64,000 nt of DNA from Clarkia xantiana subsp. parviflora (Eukaryota > Streptophyta > Magnoliopsida > Myrtales > Onagraceae): NCBI GenBank assembly GCA_036873135.1, contig JAPTYO010000018.1:11399503-11463502 (forward strand), written 5' to 3'. The translations under genes were made by a program, and so were the position numbers. The notes beneath the pieces were generated by a model. It was not told the origin of the DNA. It did not search any database and saw only the letters and a list, made by a program, of their open reading frames with translations. This document shows positions 46,448-56,989 of this stretch, one piece after another (the first letter of the stretch is position 1; each line of letters begins with the position of its first letter).

Positions 46448-47190
46448 TGTTGGATCACGGTCGAAGCTCCGTTACGTTCTTGACGGAAAGCTTGAACTCC
46501 TGGGCTCCGCGTAATCCTGCAAAAGGGGATGACCTGGGTGGTGACCCATAATCCCTCTCCGATGCTTAAATGAGTGTATGAACGATGGGGTGGTAAGCAG
46601 TAATCTAAGTTCGTATTAGAATGTGTGTTTTCTAAGGTAACTTCCTCCTTTATATAGGAGGGGAAGTTACTCAGTTACCTGTAACTGCGCCTGGCAGTTT
46701 TACCCACGATTCCGTATATCTCGTTCGGGATTCCGTTTATCTCGCCCCACGCTCCGCGTATCTCGCCCACGTTCTGCATATCTCGGGAACGCCCTGCGTA
46801 TTTCGGGGGAGGTTATCTGTAATTCAACCGTCTCCCCACTAACCTATTTAGTAGGCTGGTTTCTTGGTCTTATCCTCTGATCACAAGTCCCAATTCATAT
46901 CCGGGACTCTAGAGTTATCTCATTCTAGGTCACCACCCAGGACCCCTTGTCTCACGAGACAGGTCCAGCTTCCTCGGGGCTTTATTATCGGGGCCTTCTC
47001 AAAGGCATATCGGGGCCTACTCGGAGGCTTCTCGTCGGGAGCGCTCAGCTCGTATATCGGGACCGATCTCGTCGGGACTCTTCATACTGGGCTTCTAGAC
47101 CTTCCAGGTCTTTCATAAGGCCCACCAGGCTTACTCGCCACGCCGTCTATTGACTGTTAACGGGGATAACGATTATATCGGAACCCATTA
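46448..47190 (-). repeat. 5' LTR of element F
   Basis: 743 bp, TGTTGGATCACGG to CCCATTA. It has a 4-base insertion and about twenty substitutions relative to the 3' LTR. It shares its design with the B and G LTRs, including CGTATCTCG repeats. Confidence 0.92.
46648..46656 (-). promoter_or_regulatory. TATA box in 5' LTR of F
   Basis: The minus strand reads CTCCTATATAAAGGAGG, positioned to drive gag-pol leftwards. Confidence 0.65.
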
Positions 47191-47459
47191 TGTAAGTTGT
47201 AATTATTAATATAGAATAACATATAGTTGATAAAACATGGAGATAATAGTTAAATAGAACACTTAGGAATATTCGTACTTGAATTTGATGGAGAAAAATA
47301 ACAAACGGTGATCAAAACAAACACTCATTTTTTATTTTCACAACTAAACTAACACTTGTGAGATTTCAAATAAATATGCATATATTTAGCAAAGAAATAA
47401 ATACAAGAATAGATAAAGAAATAATAACTAAGAAAAGAAACAATAAAAGGGTTTGTAAC
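47191..47459. other. AT-rich flank right of F
   Basis: No gene or repeat recognised; A/T-rich host or decayed element sequence. Confidence 0.5.
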
Positions 47460-47970
47460 TAAATTGCTAACTGAACTTGAAGAAAATTATAAATGGCTAC
47501 CCGAGCTTAAATTTTTAAAATTAATTATCTAAACTTTCAATTTTTGAGCAAATTGCTATCTCTCCTACAATTTTGGTCAAATTGAACATAAAATTAGCAT
47601 GTTCCGTGTACCTGAAATCTTTTCATGTGCACCCAAGATGAATTCATACATAAATTGAAAAGATTGCAGCAGGATATTTTCAATTGGACACTCAATTGGA
47701 CATCTACCCAATTCCAATGGGTACCTTCAATTAAACGTCCAATTGTAGGTATTCCGCTATCATCCTTTAAATTTATGTCAAAATCCATATTAGTTACAGA
47801 TGATAATGCCTAATGTGACCGTAACATGCTCATTTTCTGTCCAATTTGAATTAAATTGTAATGGAGATAGCAATTTGCTCAGAAATTGAAAGTTTAGGTG
47901 GCTAATTTTAAAAAATTTAAAGTTCGGGTAAAAATTTGTTTCAAAATTCAGGTATCAACTTGATACATGT
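47460..47970. mobile_element. foldback / MITE-like inverted repeat
   Basis: Arms of roughly 140 bases at about 47460-47603 and 47823-47970 are inverted copies. Both carry GAGCAAATTGCTATCTC, AACTTTCAATTT and TAGCATGTT or its complement. A loop of ~220 bases separates them, and no coding sequence is inside. Confidence 0.7.
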
Positions 47971-47982
47971 ACTTTGACCAGA

Positions 47983-48076
47983 TTACAAATTACTACCCGA
48001 TTTTTAATTTTTTAAAATTGGCTACCCGAACTTTTAATTATTAAGCAAATTGTTATCTCTATTTCAATTTATGTAA
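47983..48076. repeat. third copy of the foldback arm
   Basis: TGGCTACCCGAACTTTTAAT and AAGCAAATTGTTATCTC repeat the left arm of the neighbouring foldback element in the same direction, suggesting a second, truncated copy. Confidence 0.6.
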
Positions 48077-48544
48077 GACTAGATAAAAAAAAATTTTATT
48101 TTGATCACGTGAAGTCTTTTCATATATACTCAATATGAGTTTGACCTTTTTCTAAGAGTTCATAACAAATTTAAAAACATTTTCCCATTTTGGGTCTATT
48201 GACTAGTAATGCCTTAGGAAAAGAAAATGATCATCTCTTACATTGAAATCACTCTAATAGTGTAATAAAGCTATCTACATCACAGACCTTTAAATATTAT
48301 TATATTTGTAGCATGAAAAAAATATATCAGTGAAAATTGAAATTAGTTAATCGTTACCCAAAAAAAAAGAAATTAGTTAATATATCATTATTAACAAAAA
48401 AAACAACATATAAACATGTACAAATTGAAAATGCACTTAACATTGATAACAAGGCAAACTGAACATACCTTTTGATAAGATTATATTATGACAGGTCAAA
48501 TAATCTCTCTCGACGATGTTTAACATTCATATGGGTCATAAATT

Positions 48545-48557
48545 CACTACAAGAAAA
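48545..48557 (+). mobile_element. single CACTA-type terminal sequence
   Basis: CACTACAAGAAAA is the usual end of plant CACTA (En/Spm) DNA transposons. No matching TTTTCTTGTAGTG was found to the right, so only one end is seen. Confidence 0.5.
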
Positions 48558-49924
48558 CATGTGATTCATTACATGCGAAATCTGTCATAATTTTGTATTA
48601 GATCGCTTGTTAATACAAAGTTCGAACCGATATAGTTGATATTATATACGGTAATCTATTTTAAAATTGTTGATCGAAAAAATCGGCAGTAAATTTTACT
48701 TACCGTCCAAATCGGTCAGGAATCGGTATTTACATTAAATCGGTATTAAATACTCTAGATGATTCCTTACCTTCGTATGACTGTCCACAAAGTCTGGGAG
48801 GACGTGTTGACGACATGTAGACTTCAAGGGTCCGATGCTAAAGTTCCTTGTCGGAATTTTTCCAAATTGGATACAAATTATTTGTGTATTGAATAGCATT
48901 TTGCAAACGGGATTTCCACAATTTTAGCGATTCAGTAGCTTAATTCTACAAGTGTGTTATTGGGTACATTCGATTCGCTACTATTGATCCATTCTTGTCC
49001 TTCAATTTGTGATTCCAAATATGTATGACCAAAAGTTCTGTAACGATGTGTTGACAACATTTGGGTTGGGTTTGGCCTATGATAAATATGCTTAATGGAG
49101 TTTTTGAAGGATGGTACTAACCGTAGGTTTCCAGACCTTCATATGTGATTCCAACCTTTTTCGTTAGATTTGGATTACTAGAATTATCTTGATTATTGTT
49201 GGAATCACAGACATATAAGTTTACAGGTTATATTTCCGTACGTTCACTGAAATTTTTCATTTGTATAGTGTTGTTGCGGTCGATTCTAAATACGAATCTG
49301 TAGAATATCCGAGATAATTTTTACAACAAATAGCATCCCATAAGCCGATGCTAAAGATTGTTTATAGACTTGTAACTTTTAATACAAAATCATTGATTTT
49401 GTCTGTAAAATCGGTAAGACCTATGTAGGCATTTAGACTTGCATTTATCAAATTGCGTTGCAGCATTTTGGTATTACATACCAGTCGAGAAAAATGTGTG
49501 TATCCGTTACATTAAAGTCAAGGTTATTCCATCTGTTAAGTGTTTGGGTCATTCTGTTTCGACATTTCATTTTCTATAGTTGTTACTTCAATCTGCGTAC
49601 ATATATTTTTTGCACTTTTATTACGGGACAATAATGAATAGTACCAGTTTCTGTTTCATGGTACTTGTTAATATAACAATGTTATTTGCTTTCATGAATG
49701 GGCCAGCAGCACATTCTTAATTGGAACTTGACCCAACATTGCAAACTTACAAGCTACATCTTTCAGAAAACCTCCTAAACTAACACCTACAACGCAGTCA
49801 ACCATACAACTTCTACTTGAACTTTAGTTCATAGGGATTCGTCATCACTGGCATTCATATGTCGTTCAGTATACCACCAATATTCATTTACATCCAAGGA
49901 TACATGAACTTGCTTTGGTAAAAG
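48558..49924. other. unassigned non-coding region
   Basis: Follows the CACTA-type end. Motifs such as ATCGGTATT recur near 48720-48755. No protein motif was recognised on either strand; it may be the inside of a decayed transposon. Confidence 0.4.
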
Positions 49925-50440
49925 TGTTGGATCAAGTTTGTCCGGCCTTATTTCGGTAGTGAACTTCTAGGATCTCACCTTGGTTGCTCTAGGTGTCTTT
50001 TTTCACCACGAACGGGTATATAGTTACCTTATCGAGACGTGAACTTGGCGTGGACCTAAAAAGAAGGTGTGGATTTGCCCCTGATTCCTCTTTGAAGCTT
50101 AAGTAAGTACATGAAATATAAGAGTGATAATAATCTCGGTAATGATGTAAAATACATGATATTTATAGGTTTTACTTTACCGACTTTGAATGGCGCGTGA
50201 CCCCTTAGGAAGGGTTTCCTTCTGAGGCGGTTGGAATAGGTGACAAGCAGGTCGCCACCCCATTATTCCTTAAGAAGAGAGGTTTCTTCTGGAGGTGGTC
50301 ACAAGTAGGTCGTCACCTCATAATTCCTTAAGAGGAGATGTTTCTTCTGGAGATGATGACAAGTAGGTCGCCATCTCACCATTCATTGGGAGGAAGGGTT
50401 TCATCTAAAGACGGTGAGGAGTAGCCTATCACACCTTCCT
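49925..50440 (-). repeat. LTR-like fragment N
   Basis: Starts TGTTGGATCAAG, like the Tat LTRs of B and F, and has GAAGCTTAAGTAAGTA and a minus-strand CTATAAATAT near 50160. It includes a tandem repeat. The right border is uncertain. Confidence 0.5.
50205..50440. repeat. ~72-bp tandem repeat in LTR N
   Basis: Three to four units containing ATTCCTTAAGAGGAGATGTTTC, TCTGGAG and ACAAGTAGGTCGCCA. Confidence 0.8.
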
Positions 50441-50454
50441 GTGGTACCAACGCC

Positions 50455-51190
50455 ACGCCTTCTCTAGAGAGCTTGTCCAACGAGGAGTTTCAAGTACTGG
50501 AAAAGACATACGCCGGTCTTTGCAAAGGTTTTGACACCTGGCCCTCGGTCTCCGTCACCGCTGATCAAGCTCTTATCCGCTCTGGAATTTGCCTTCGGCT
50601 GGATAAGATTTCAATTGTCCGGGTATTTTTTTATTCAGTCCTTATTTACAGCTTTCTTCCTTCTTATTTGTTGGACTCTTTAAGAATTTATTTTATGCTC
50701 GTCAACAGGCGACCCCTGAGGTGTCCCCGCCCACGGTTCTTCATGAATGAAGTGTTGCCGAGGCGTCTTCCGCTGTGCCTTTCAATACCGAGATTGTCCC
50801 TATTGTTGAAGGGACGATTGTATATGAGATTCCTAAGAAGAAGGGACGGGTGAAGACGATTGCTCACCATCCAACTTCCAAGAAGGGCAGAGCACCCACC
50901 AGCTGAAACCTCTAAGAATATGAAAAATATTGATTCAGGGTATAATTCCCCGATCTCCCTGACACTCTTCATGATGAGACATTAATCTCTTTCTTTGCTG
51001 CTAAGGGTATGGATTTTTTCTAGTTTCCATTTCTTTATCCTTAAGAATTATTTTGTTTCTGTTGTAGGCAACGACCTGAGAGGAAAATATGTCCCCGACT
51101 CTTCCCAGCATCAAGTGTGGTGTGAAGTATGAGGGTCCGCCTTTTAGCTGGAAGATGCTCAAAAAAAGTGTGGTAGAAGACAGTCGGATC
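50455..51190 (+). pseudogene. exon-like remnants beside LTR N
   Basis: A plus-strand open stretch (GTNATPSLES..NEEFQVLEKTYAGLCKGF) ends at a possible donor near 50625. It is followed by T-rich intron-like DNA ending in CAACAG (50707), a coding-like segment with stops, and a second intron-like tract ending TTGTAG (51068). Position and splice style suggest the remains of an antisense gene of a Tat element, but no family motif could be matched. It stops where copia element K begins. Confidence 0.3.
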
Positions 51191-51198
51191 ACGGTTTA

Positions 51199-51310
51199 AT
51201 ACACTCCTTCTAAAAATATGGTTGCGGATCCATTAACTAAGCCTTTACGCAAAGATGCTTCGAAAAGCACATAAAACTGCTTGGCTTGCATATGGTTTAG
51301 AAGGCTTTTG
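51199..51310 (+). pseudogene. copia RNase H terminus of element K
   Basis: YTPSKNMVADPLTKPLRKDA is the typical last block of a Ty1/copia RNase H. A frameshift then separates the usual tail, readable as HIKLLGLHMV in another frame. The rest of K's pol is missing on the left. Confidence 0.75.
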
Positions 51311-52405
51311 ATGTGTCAGTAACATTTTTGAATTCGAAGTGATATTTTAATAAAATAATTTCTAATTGATTTTATGATTGTACGACGTCATTATGACATT
51401 ATTACATCAGATGGACGGTTTATAAACTAGTCGTTGGAGCGTGAAACCTCCTAATAAAATATGTCGAATGTGGACCTTGCTATGTCACACGGGCTCGGTT
51501 GTCTTGATGGAAAGGATTCCTCAGCCATATCAAGACCGGCTAAGAACCATGACATTTCGAAAGATAATCCTGGTTAAGCAAAACGATTATTTGGTTTCAG
51601 GTTAACACGACATGATCAAAGTTTTGCAGATCGCCGTGACGAACTTAGTTCCTCTACCAGCACATTCTAGCCTAGATGGGAATCTACGATACCATATGCC
51701 ATTCCCATTCTTGATATAAATTCAGGTTACGCTGTCGACGCACACTTCATACTACGCGTGCCATGTTCGACCATAGGGACATGCTAGGTTGTGTTAGACA
51801 AAATCTTCCAAGATTTTGAAGGACGCAAACTTCTTCACCTTGAGCGTGTGACTGATCCCGGGTGTTATATGAAGGAGCACCCAAAGTACCCTTATCACCC
51901 GGAACTCATATCCATGGTTGGGCTCAATATTCGATCCCAGGCGTACGAGTGTAGCGTCCAAACAAAAAGGCTTAGTGACCACGTTTTGAGCACCGGTTGA
52001 GTTTGTATAAGGATATGCGGGGTGGGGATGGTCATGTACATCTGTAATTCTCCAACTCTTGTATTCAATAGGTGGCCACCAACCAGATATTACTTGAAGG
52101 ATGTGAATACTTGTGTGGATGCCTTGGAGAAGTATCCATATGTGGAAACTAGGAAATTAGAGAATAACAGTTGACCAAGGGTACAATACGGCACACAGAA
52201 GTAAAATGTTGATATAATGACAGGTAATCAACATTCGGCGCTACAACACTCTTAACTGATGAGTAGCACGATGTCTGTTGTGTCTGCCGGTCGCACGACA
52301 AACCTCGTATGAACAATACAGGAACATGATTGGATCACATATGGATATTGATGTGTTGGTCGAAAACATATTAATAGGCACCCTCCCATTCCGGCGAGTG
52401 GGAGC
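51311..52405 (+). other. 3' non-coding region of copia element K
   Basis: Lies between the pol end and the 3' LTR. No gene was recognised. It ends in GCGAGTGGGAGC, a likely polypurine tract, directly before the LTR. Confidence 0.5.
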
Positions 52406-52988
52406 TGTTAGCATTTGGTGTATATGGGCCGCCGTAACTGGGAGCCCATTAATATAAGCCCAACAGATTAAGCATAATTGGTGTTAGGCGCAAAAGGGAT
52501 TTTGGGTTATGCCAAAATCCATATGAGCCATAATTGGCCCAAAGTTGACCAAGCCCAATTTCTTTAATATTTGGTCGAACTAGGGTTAAAACCGTTTGCG
52601 GGTTTTGCTCACCTCCTCTTATAAATAGGAGGTGTTAGGAGATTTATTAGGCTCGATCACTCTCTCTCTTTTAGTTGACTAGACAAGAAATACCTCTCCC
52701 TAATATATTAGAGGTTCGGCCGAAGATTTCAAGACCAAGGTGGTGCCAAAATTTTGTCAAAAATTTACCTCAGAGATCCATCCTGTCACCGGATTGAAAG
52801 AGGCTTTGCTGTGGAAACAATTGCCTGCAGATTGCTCCTTAACTAGAGTTCCTGCAGGACCTGTCTGGCAGATCGAGAACTCCATCTATGACGATCTTGG
52901 GTTACAGAAGATAAACTGGCATGTGCCTCTTTCCTCCGCGTAATTAGTTTACCTGGCATGTACACCTATTTAATCCGTAGTAACTATA
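52406..52988 (+). repeat. 3' LTR of copia element K, cut by L
   Basis: Begins TGTTAGCATTTGG, as does the J LTR, and shares the later blocks GATCGAGAACTCC.. and ATCTTGGG. It is interrupted at 52988 by the LTR of element L, so its CA end is not seen here. Confidence 0.7.
52620..52628 (+). promoter_or_regulatory. TATA box in LTR of K
   Basis: CTTATAAATAGGAGG, sense orientation for K. Confidence 0.6.
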
Positions 52989-53548
52989 TGTTGGGGTCTG
53001 ACTCGCGCGAGTTGCCAGATCCTTAAGAGATTGCGTAGAAGTCTTGTCGGGTTATCAGAGTTCACAAGTGTTATCCGCGCACGCTCCTCCTAACACCTGC
53101 ACAAGGGGCGATATTGAGACCAAAGGGGGGTGGTGCTCGATATATCCTCTTCGATGCCTAAATGAGTATTAAATCAAGAGAGATAAAACTAGAGAGAAGC
53201 GAGAGCTCCCAAGCCAACTTGAAATAAGAAATGGGTGACAAAGACTCCTATTTATGAGGAACTTTGGACTCGAACCTGGTTTTGAGCGGTCCGACCTCAG
53301 TTTATTAAGAAAACGTGAACGAGGATTGGATTTGAGCAAAATTGGCAGTGGGAAGACTTGCACATAGCGTAAACCACGTAAGGGTACGCGCGTCGCAGGG
53401 TGACAATCTGGAAGAGTCTCGGTCTGAACGTGTGTCGCGCGTTCGGACTACTCTAACCTGCGGGTAAGCGTTCGTAAGTCGTTAGTGGGTCTGACGTGTG
53501 GACGAGGCCCGAATGTAAAACGAACCCATATCGGGTGAATATCCATCA
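52989..53548 (-). repeat. 3' LTR of element L
   Basis: 560 bp from TGTTGGGGTCTG to ATATCCATCA. The minus-strand CTCATAAATAGG near 53246-53257 is a possible TATA box. Confidence 0.75.
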
Positions 53549-53562
53549 TTTCCCCCCGAGTC
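53549..53562 (-). promoter_or_regulatory. polypurine tract of element L
   Basis: The minus strand reads GACTCGGGGGGAAA next to the LTR start TGATGGATA. Confidence 0.75.
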
Positions 53563-54135
53563 AAGTAATGGTTTATCCCTTTCTTGACTCTATTTTATGA
53601 TAGGATAGGCCTCCGATTCGGGTTCGGGAATTACCTCATGGTGAACTTACTTTCGGTTCGCGCGTGGGCCTTAATGCCGTTTTTTCCTTCCTCTTCTCGA
53701 TAAAGGAAAATATAACTGCATACATGGTTAGGACCACAAAGACATGTATATAATGAATACACATGTAATGATGTGAGTGTATGTACGTAACGTGGACGTA
53801 GATACTGACATATATATAAAACTCGATATATGAGTGTACGTAAATTGACGAATGATATAGAGTGACATGTAATCAATGACGTAGGTTCAGAAATGGATAT
53901 ATTATGACATGAGAATGAGTATATACTAGCAATGATGTGATCATAAATATATGTCATGAGTAATGTAAGCATGTGGGTATATCAATGAGTGTTTATGTAT
54001 GAGTTTACGCTAATGACTCAAAAGAGTTAGAAACAATAAAGATGAGTAACATCTTTAATCATGACCATTAGATAACACCATTTTCATCCAACGGTTGTGA
54101 TAAGAGATGGGGATGTAAAAACAATATCATCATTT
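53563..54135. other. AT-rich region upstream of the antisense gene in L
   Basis: Rich in ATGTACGTA/ATATATG-like words (53690-54000), like the region at 27970-28260 in E. No coding sequence. Confidence 0.45.
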
Positions 54136-54142
54136 TATAAAG
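54136..54142 (+). promoter_or_regulatory. TATA box of the antisense gene in L
   Basis: ATTTTATAAAGGGAGAG, pointing into the GC-rich first exon. It is the counterpart of TATATAAAGGAG in E. Confidence 0.55.
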
Positions 54143-54169
54143 GGAGAGAGAGTAGTCACCCAAACACAT

Positions 54170-54438
54170 AGCCTCCACTCCCAAAGTTAGCATATTTTCA
54201 ATTCTTGAAGACCAAGACACTTGGCCTTCAAGTATCTCGAACGGCCACCAACACCACACGGCGGCGACACCTTTCCCGGCGGGAGCAGGCGGCTGCGGCG
54301 CGGTCACGGCGGCAGGAGGTAATGGCGGCATCGTCGACGCGGCGGGTGAAAGCGACGGCGGCGGACGGCTTTCCAGCAGCGACGACGACGTGATTACGAC
54401 GACAAGGGCTCCAACGGTCGATTACGGACCACTTTCCG
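54170..54438 (+). other. GC-rich first exon of the antisense gene in L
   Basis: CGGCGGC-rich segment ending at a possible donor TTTCCG|GTATGG (54439). Probably mainly untranslated. It matches the layout of E at 27656-27870. Confidence 0.5.
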
Positions 54439-55282
54439 GTATGGTTGTGATTTAACCAGCTCTATTTCGCTAATCTTTAGCTTGGTGAAAGTTCAATTTC
54501 TATGCCCACGACGTGTTTGCTTTAATTCCTAACAAACATTGACATGGTGTAGGAAGCATAAAAAATGGCTAAGTGTTTTGAACCATTATATGTATAATAG
54601 AAGGTCTTACTTCCCTTATTGATCGTAATCGTTGGTCGATCGAGATCTTGTCATTTTGGATTGTCTATTTGATCCATTGATTGTGATCATTGATTGAATA
54701 GTCTTTTATCGTAGTTGTGTTGCTCAAATAACCGCTTTTTGATCGAAATTGTTGATTAGTAAAGTCCGTTTCATGACTTGTGTTGCATTAAGGCTTGTAT
54801 GCATATGCTCGCTTGTATGATAGTATGATAGCTTTAGTTAGGCCTTGTATTGCTCTTCTCGAATATACAAGTAAGCGTGTATGACCTGCAATCATTGAAT
54901 GATAAATACATATATGTGTTAGTGCTATAATCGTGTTTGCACCATTACCCTGAGTTGTTGTCTTGGGCCGAGTGGGCGCGCGTAATGTCGTATAGTCTGT
55001 ATAAGTATTGGGACGAGGCCCTTACTGACATAAAATTTCCCCCGTATAGAGGATGTTCGCTATGTAGAAATTTGAACTTATAAGTTTGTTGCTTTGGAGT
55101 TGCCCCCGTTTAGAGGTTATTTGCCACATAATGATAAGTAACATGACTGTCACGTGTATACTTGCTGATTAAATTTTTGTTTACCATTGCAGGCTTTGTA
55201 GCTTAGGTATGCAGAGCAATTTGTTTACTCAATGTGTTATAGCTGGCGCGTCCCTCACTAGGACTTCCTTCCCGACTTGCAG
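54439..55282 (+). other. first intron of the antisense gene in L
   Basis: T-rich, non-coding, about 840 bases. It probably ends at CGACTTGCAG (55282), though other acceptors such as CATTGCAG near 55194 are possible. Confidence 0.45.
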
Positions 55283-56398
55283 GATTCAGAAAGATCATGA
55301 AGTTCTTCATTCTTACTCCTGGCGTTACACATTGTCCAGATTCTGGTTCTGAACCTTAATCAGACTCCTTGGCATCCCATGAGTCGGGGTCCGAGTCTTT
55401 TCAGACTCTGGTTCAGATTCTTCCTCTGAATCGGGGTCCGGATTAGAGTTAGAACATATGCTTCATATCTTTCCCAATAACCGGTTGCGTCGGAAGGAGT
55501 ATAAGAGTTATGTCGAGCTGTCTGGACTCTGTTCTCTTTTAGAAGTCACGTGTCCTTTTGATGTACTTACAGACGCTGTTCAGGGTTCGTCTACCTGGCC
55601 CCCTACTGAGATGGAGACAGTGTATACTCCCCAGGTGCGGGAAGGGTTACGCTTCCCTTATTGTCACGACTTGGTTAGGTTATGTCGTTATTACAGGATT
55701 TCTCCGACCGACCTTGCACCTGCTGGAATAAGATCTTGGATTTGTTTTGCGTGCTCTGTCACCGGGAGTCGTGGCACTACTCGACCTTGCTATTCTGATG
55801 TTTCCTTCGACTCCAACGTCAAGATGCGTCTGGCTTGTCTTCTATAGCCATTCGTTGGCCTTCACGGAGGAAGCGAGACTTCGCGAGTCTCGGCTTGGGA
55901 GGAGTGAAGTGGGATGCTGCGCTCGGTTTGTGGCAGCTTCAGACTGTTCTGGCAGTCATTGGAGGAATCATTATTTCTTCATCAATGACGTCGGGGTGAC
56001 TTGGCGGGTCGCGAATGTCACTCATACTGACCCCGTGCCCACTTACTCTGAGTTTTCTACTTCAGATAAGGAAGTTGTGAAGTTGATATACCGAAGTCAC
56101 AAGGCACGCGCCTATCACCCTGTGTCTCGCGTGTCGGAACGGGATTTGCGCGAAGCTCGAATTCGTATCACTTCTTCGGGAGGCTCTTTGGTATGTTATG
56201 ACCCTTAGTAATTTCTATCATGTTATGTTGTAGGTTGATTTCATGGAAACAGCTCGCGCTTGAAGGTGGGTTTTCCGGGCAATGCTGCCCCTGAGTGGAG
56301 TATTCCTCCTATTGCCCCGTCCGCACTCGGAGTTTTGAAGCCTGACCGAGGGAAAGGATCTCTAGGTAAGCCTCTTTCCTGCAACTTCTGTTAGCATT
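55283..56398 (+). pseudogene. antisense gene of element L, truncated by J
   Basis: Homologue of the E antisense gene. After an acidic Ser-rich start with stops (near 55358), the conserved block RFPYCHDLVRLCRYYRISP and LAPAGIRSWICF appears. A frame change near 55850 gives HYFFINDVGVTWRVANVTHTD and HKARAYHPVSRVSERDLR. An intron GTATGTT...GTTGTAG near 56190-56233 sits at the same codon as in E. The next exon ends RGKGSL before a donor GTAAGC near 56366, followed by the J LTR. The coiled-coil part is lost or lies right of the window. Confidence 0.72.
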
Positions 56399-56975
56399 TG
56401 GGGTTGTAGGTTGTCGTAATTGGTAGCCCATTAATTAAAGGCCATTAACCTAAGAAATTAGGAATGGGTCACATTAGGGATTTTGGGCTAGGCCTAAAAT
56501 CCCATGTGACATGGGAGTCCCAAAATTGGGCCTCCCACATACATGGGTTCGGCGCCGACCTAGAGGAGTAAGGTGGTGGGATTTTCCCTCATCCACTCCT
56601 ATATATAGGGACCTTGGGGTGACTTCTTAAGTGCTAATTTCTCCTCCCAAGTGTTGAGATTAAAATCCTTCCCCCTAGTCCCTAACCTAGGCCGGCCGAA
56701 CCTCACACCAAGGAGGTGCCTAAATTAGGACGAGCAATTTACTCCAAGTAGATCCATCCCGCGAAAATCGAGGGGGCTTTGCTATGAAGATCACACCGCG
56801 TAGGGCTTGTCTAAAAGGAACCTCTACTTCCTACCGGTCGGTGGATCGAGAACTCCCCTAGAAGATCTTGGGCTGCAAGAAAGGTTTAAGGTATATGCAC
56901 TATCTCTGCTGCGTAACTAGTTACATAGCATGTACCTAGGGTTTCTCTTGCATGATTAATCACCATAATCCAACA
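56399..56975 (+). repeat. 5' LTR of copia element J
   Basis: 577 bp from TGTTAGCATTTGGGG to ATAATCCAACA, next to an initiator-Met primer site. CCTATATATAGG (56599-56609) is a likely TATA box. Same superfamily as the K LTR but clearly diverged. Confidence 0.8.
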
Positions 56976-56976
56976 G

Positions 56977-56989
56977 TGGTATCAGAGCC
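56977..56989 (+). promoter_or_regulatory. primer binding site of element J
   Basis: TGGTATCAGAGCC, complementary to plant initiator tRNA-Met, one base after the LTR. Confidence 0.85.

Larger units (their letters stand above)
36049..47190 (-). mobile_element. Element F, near-complete Ty3/gypsy Tat-type retrotransposon
   Basis: 11.1-kb minus-strand element. From right to left: 5' LTR, PBS, gag-protease, RT-RNase H, archaeal-type RNase H-integrase, repeat spacer, opposite-strand gene, polypurine tract and 3' LTR. The two LTRs differ at only about twenty sites by eye, so it is young, yet it already carries several stops and a frameshift. No convincing target duplication is seen (TAAAC on the left, TGTAA on the right). 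The right LTR ends in TA instead of CA. Confidence 0.92.
52989..56398 (-). mobile_element. Element L, Tat-type, left part only
   Basis: Minus-strand element seen from its 3' LTR inwards: LTR, pyrimidine-rich complement of the polypurine tract, then the opposite-strand gene, which is cut at 56398 by copia element J. No pol is present on this side. The LTR resembles that of element A. Confidence 0.7.

Noticed and set aside
36044..47195. Target site duplication of F
   Set aside because: Flanks TAAAC and TGTAA do not match and the right LTR end is mutated.
51791..52000. 69-codon open frame in the K 3' region
   Set aside because: Isolated, no motif, lies between copia pol and LTR.
54205..54393. 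Arg/Ala-rich open frame in the GC-rich exon of L
   Set aside because: Composition-driven; no matching protein in the E counterpart.
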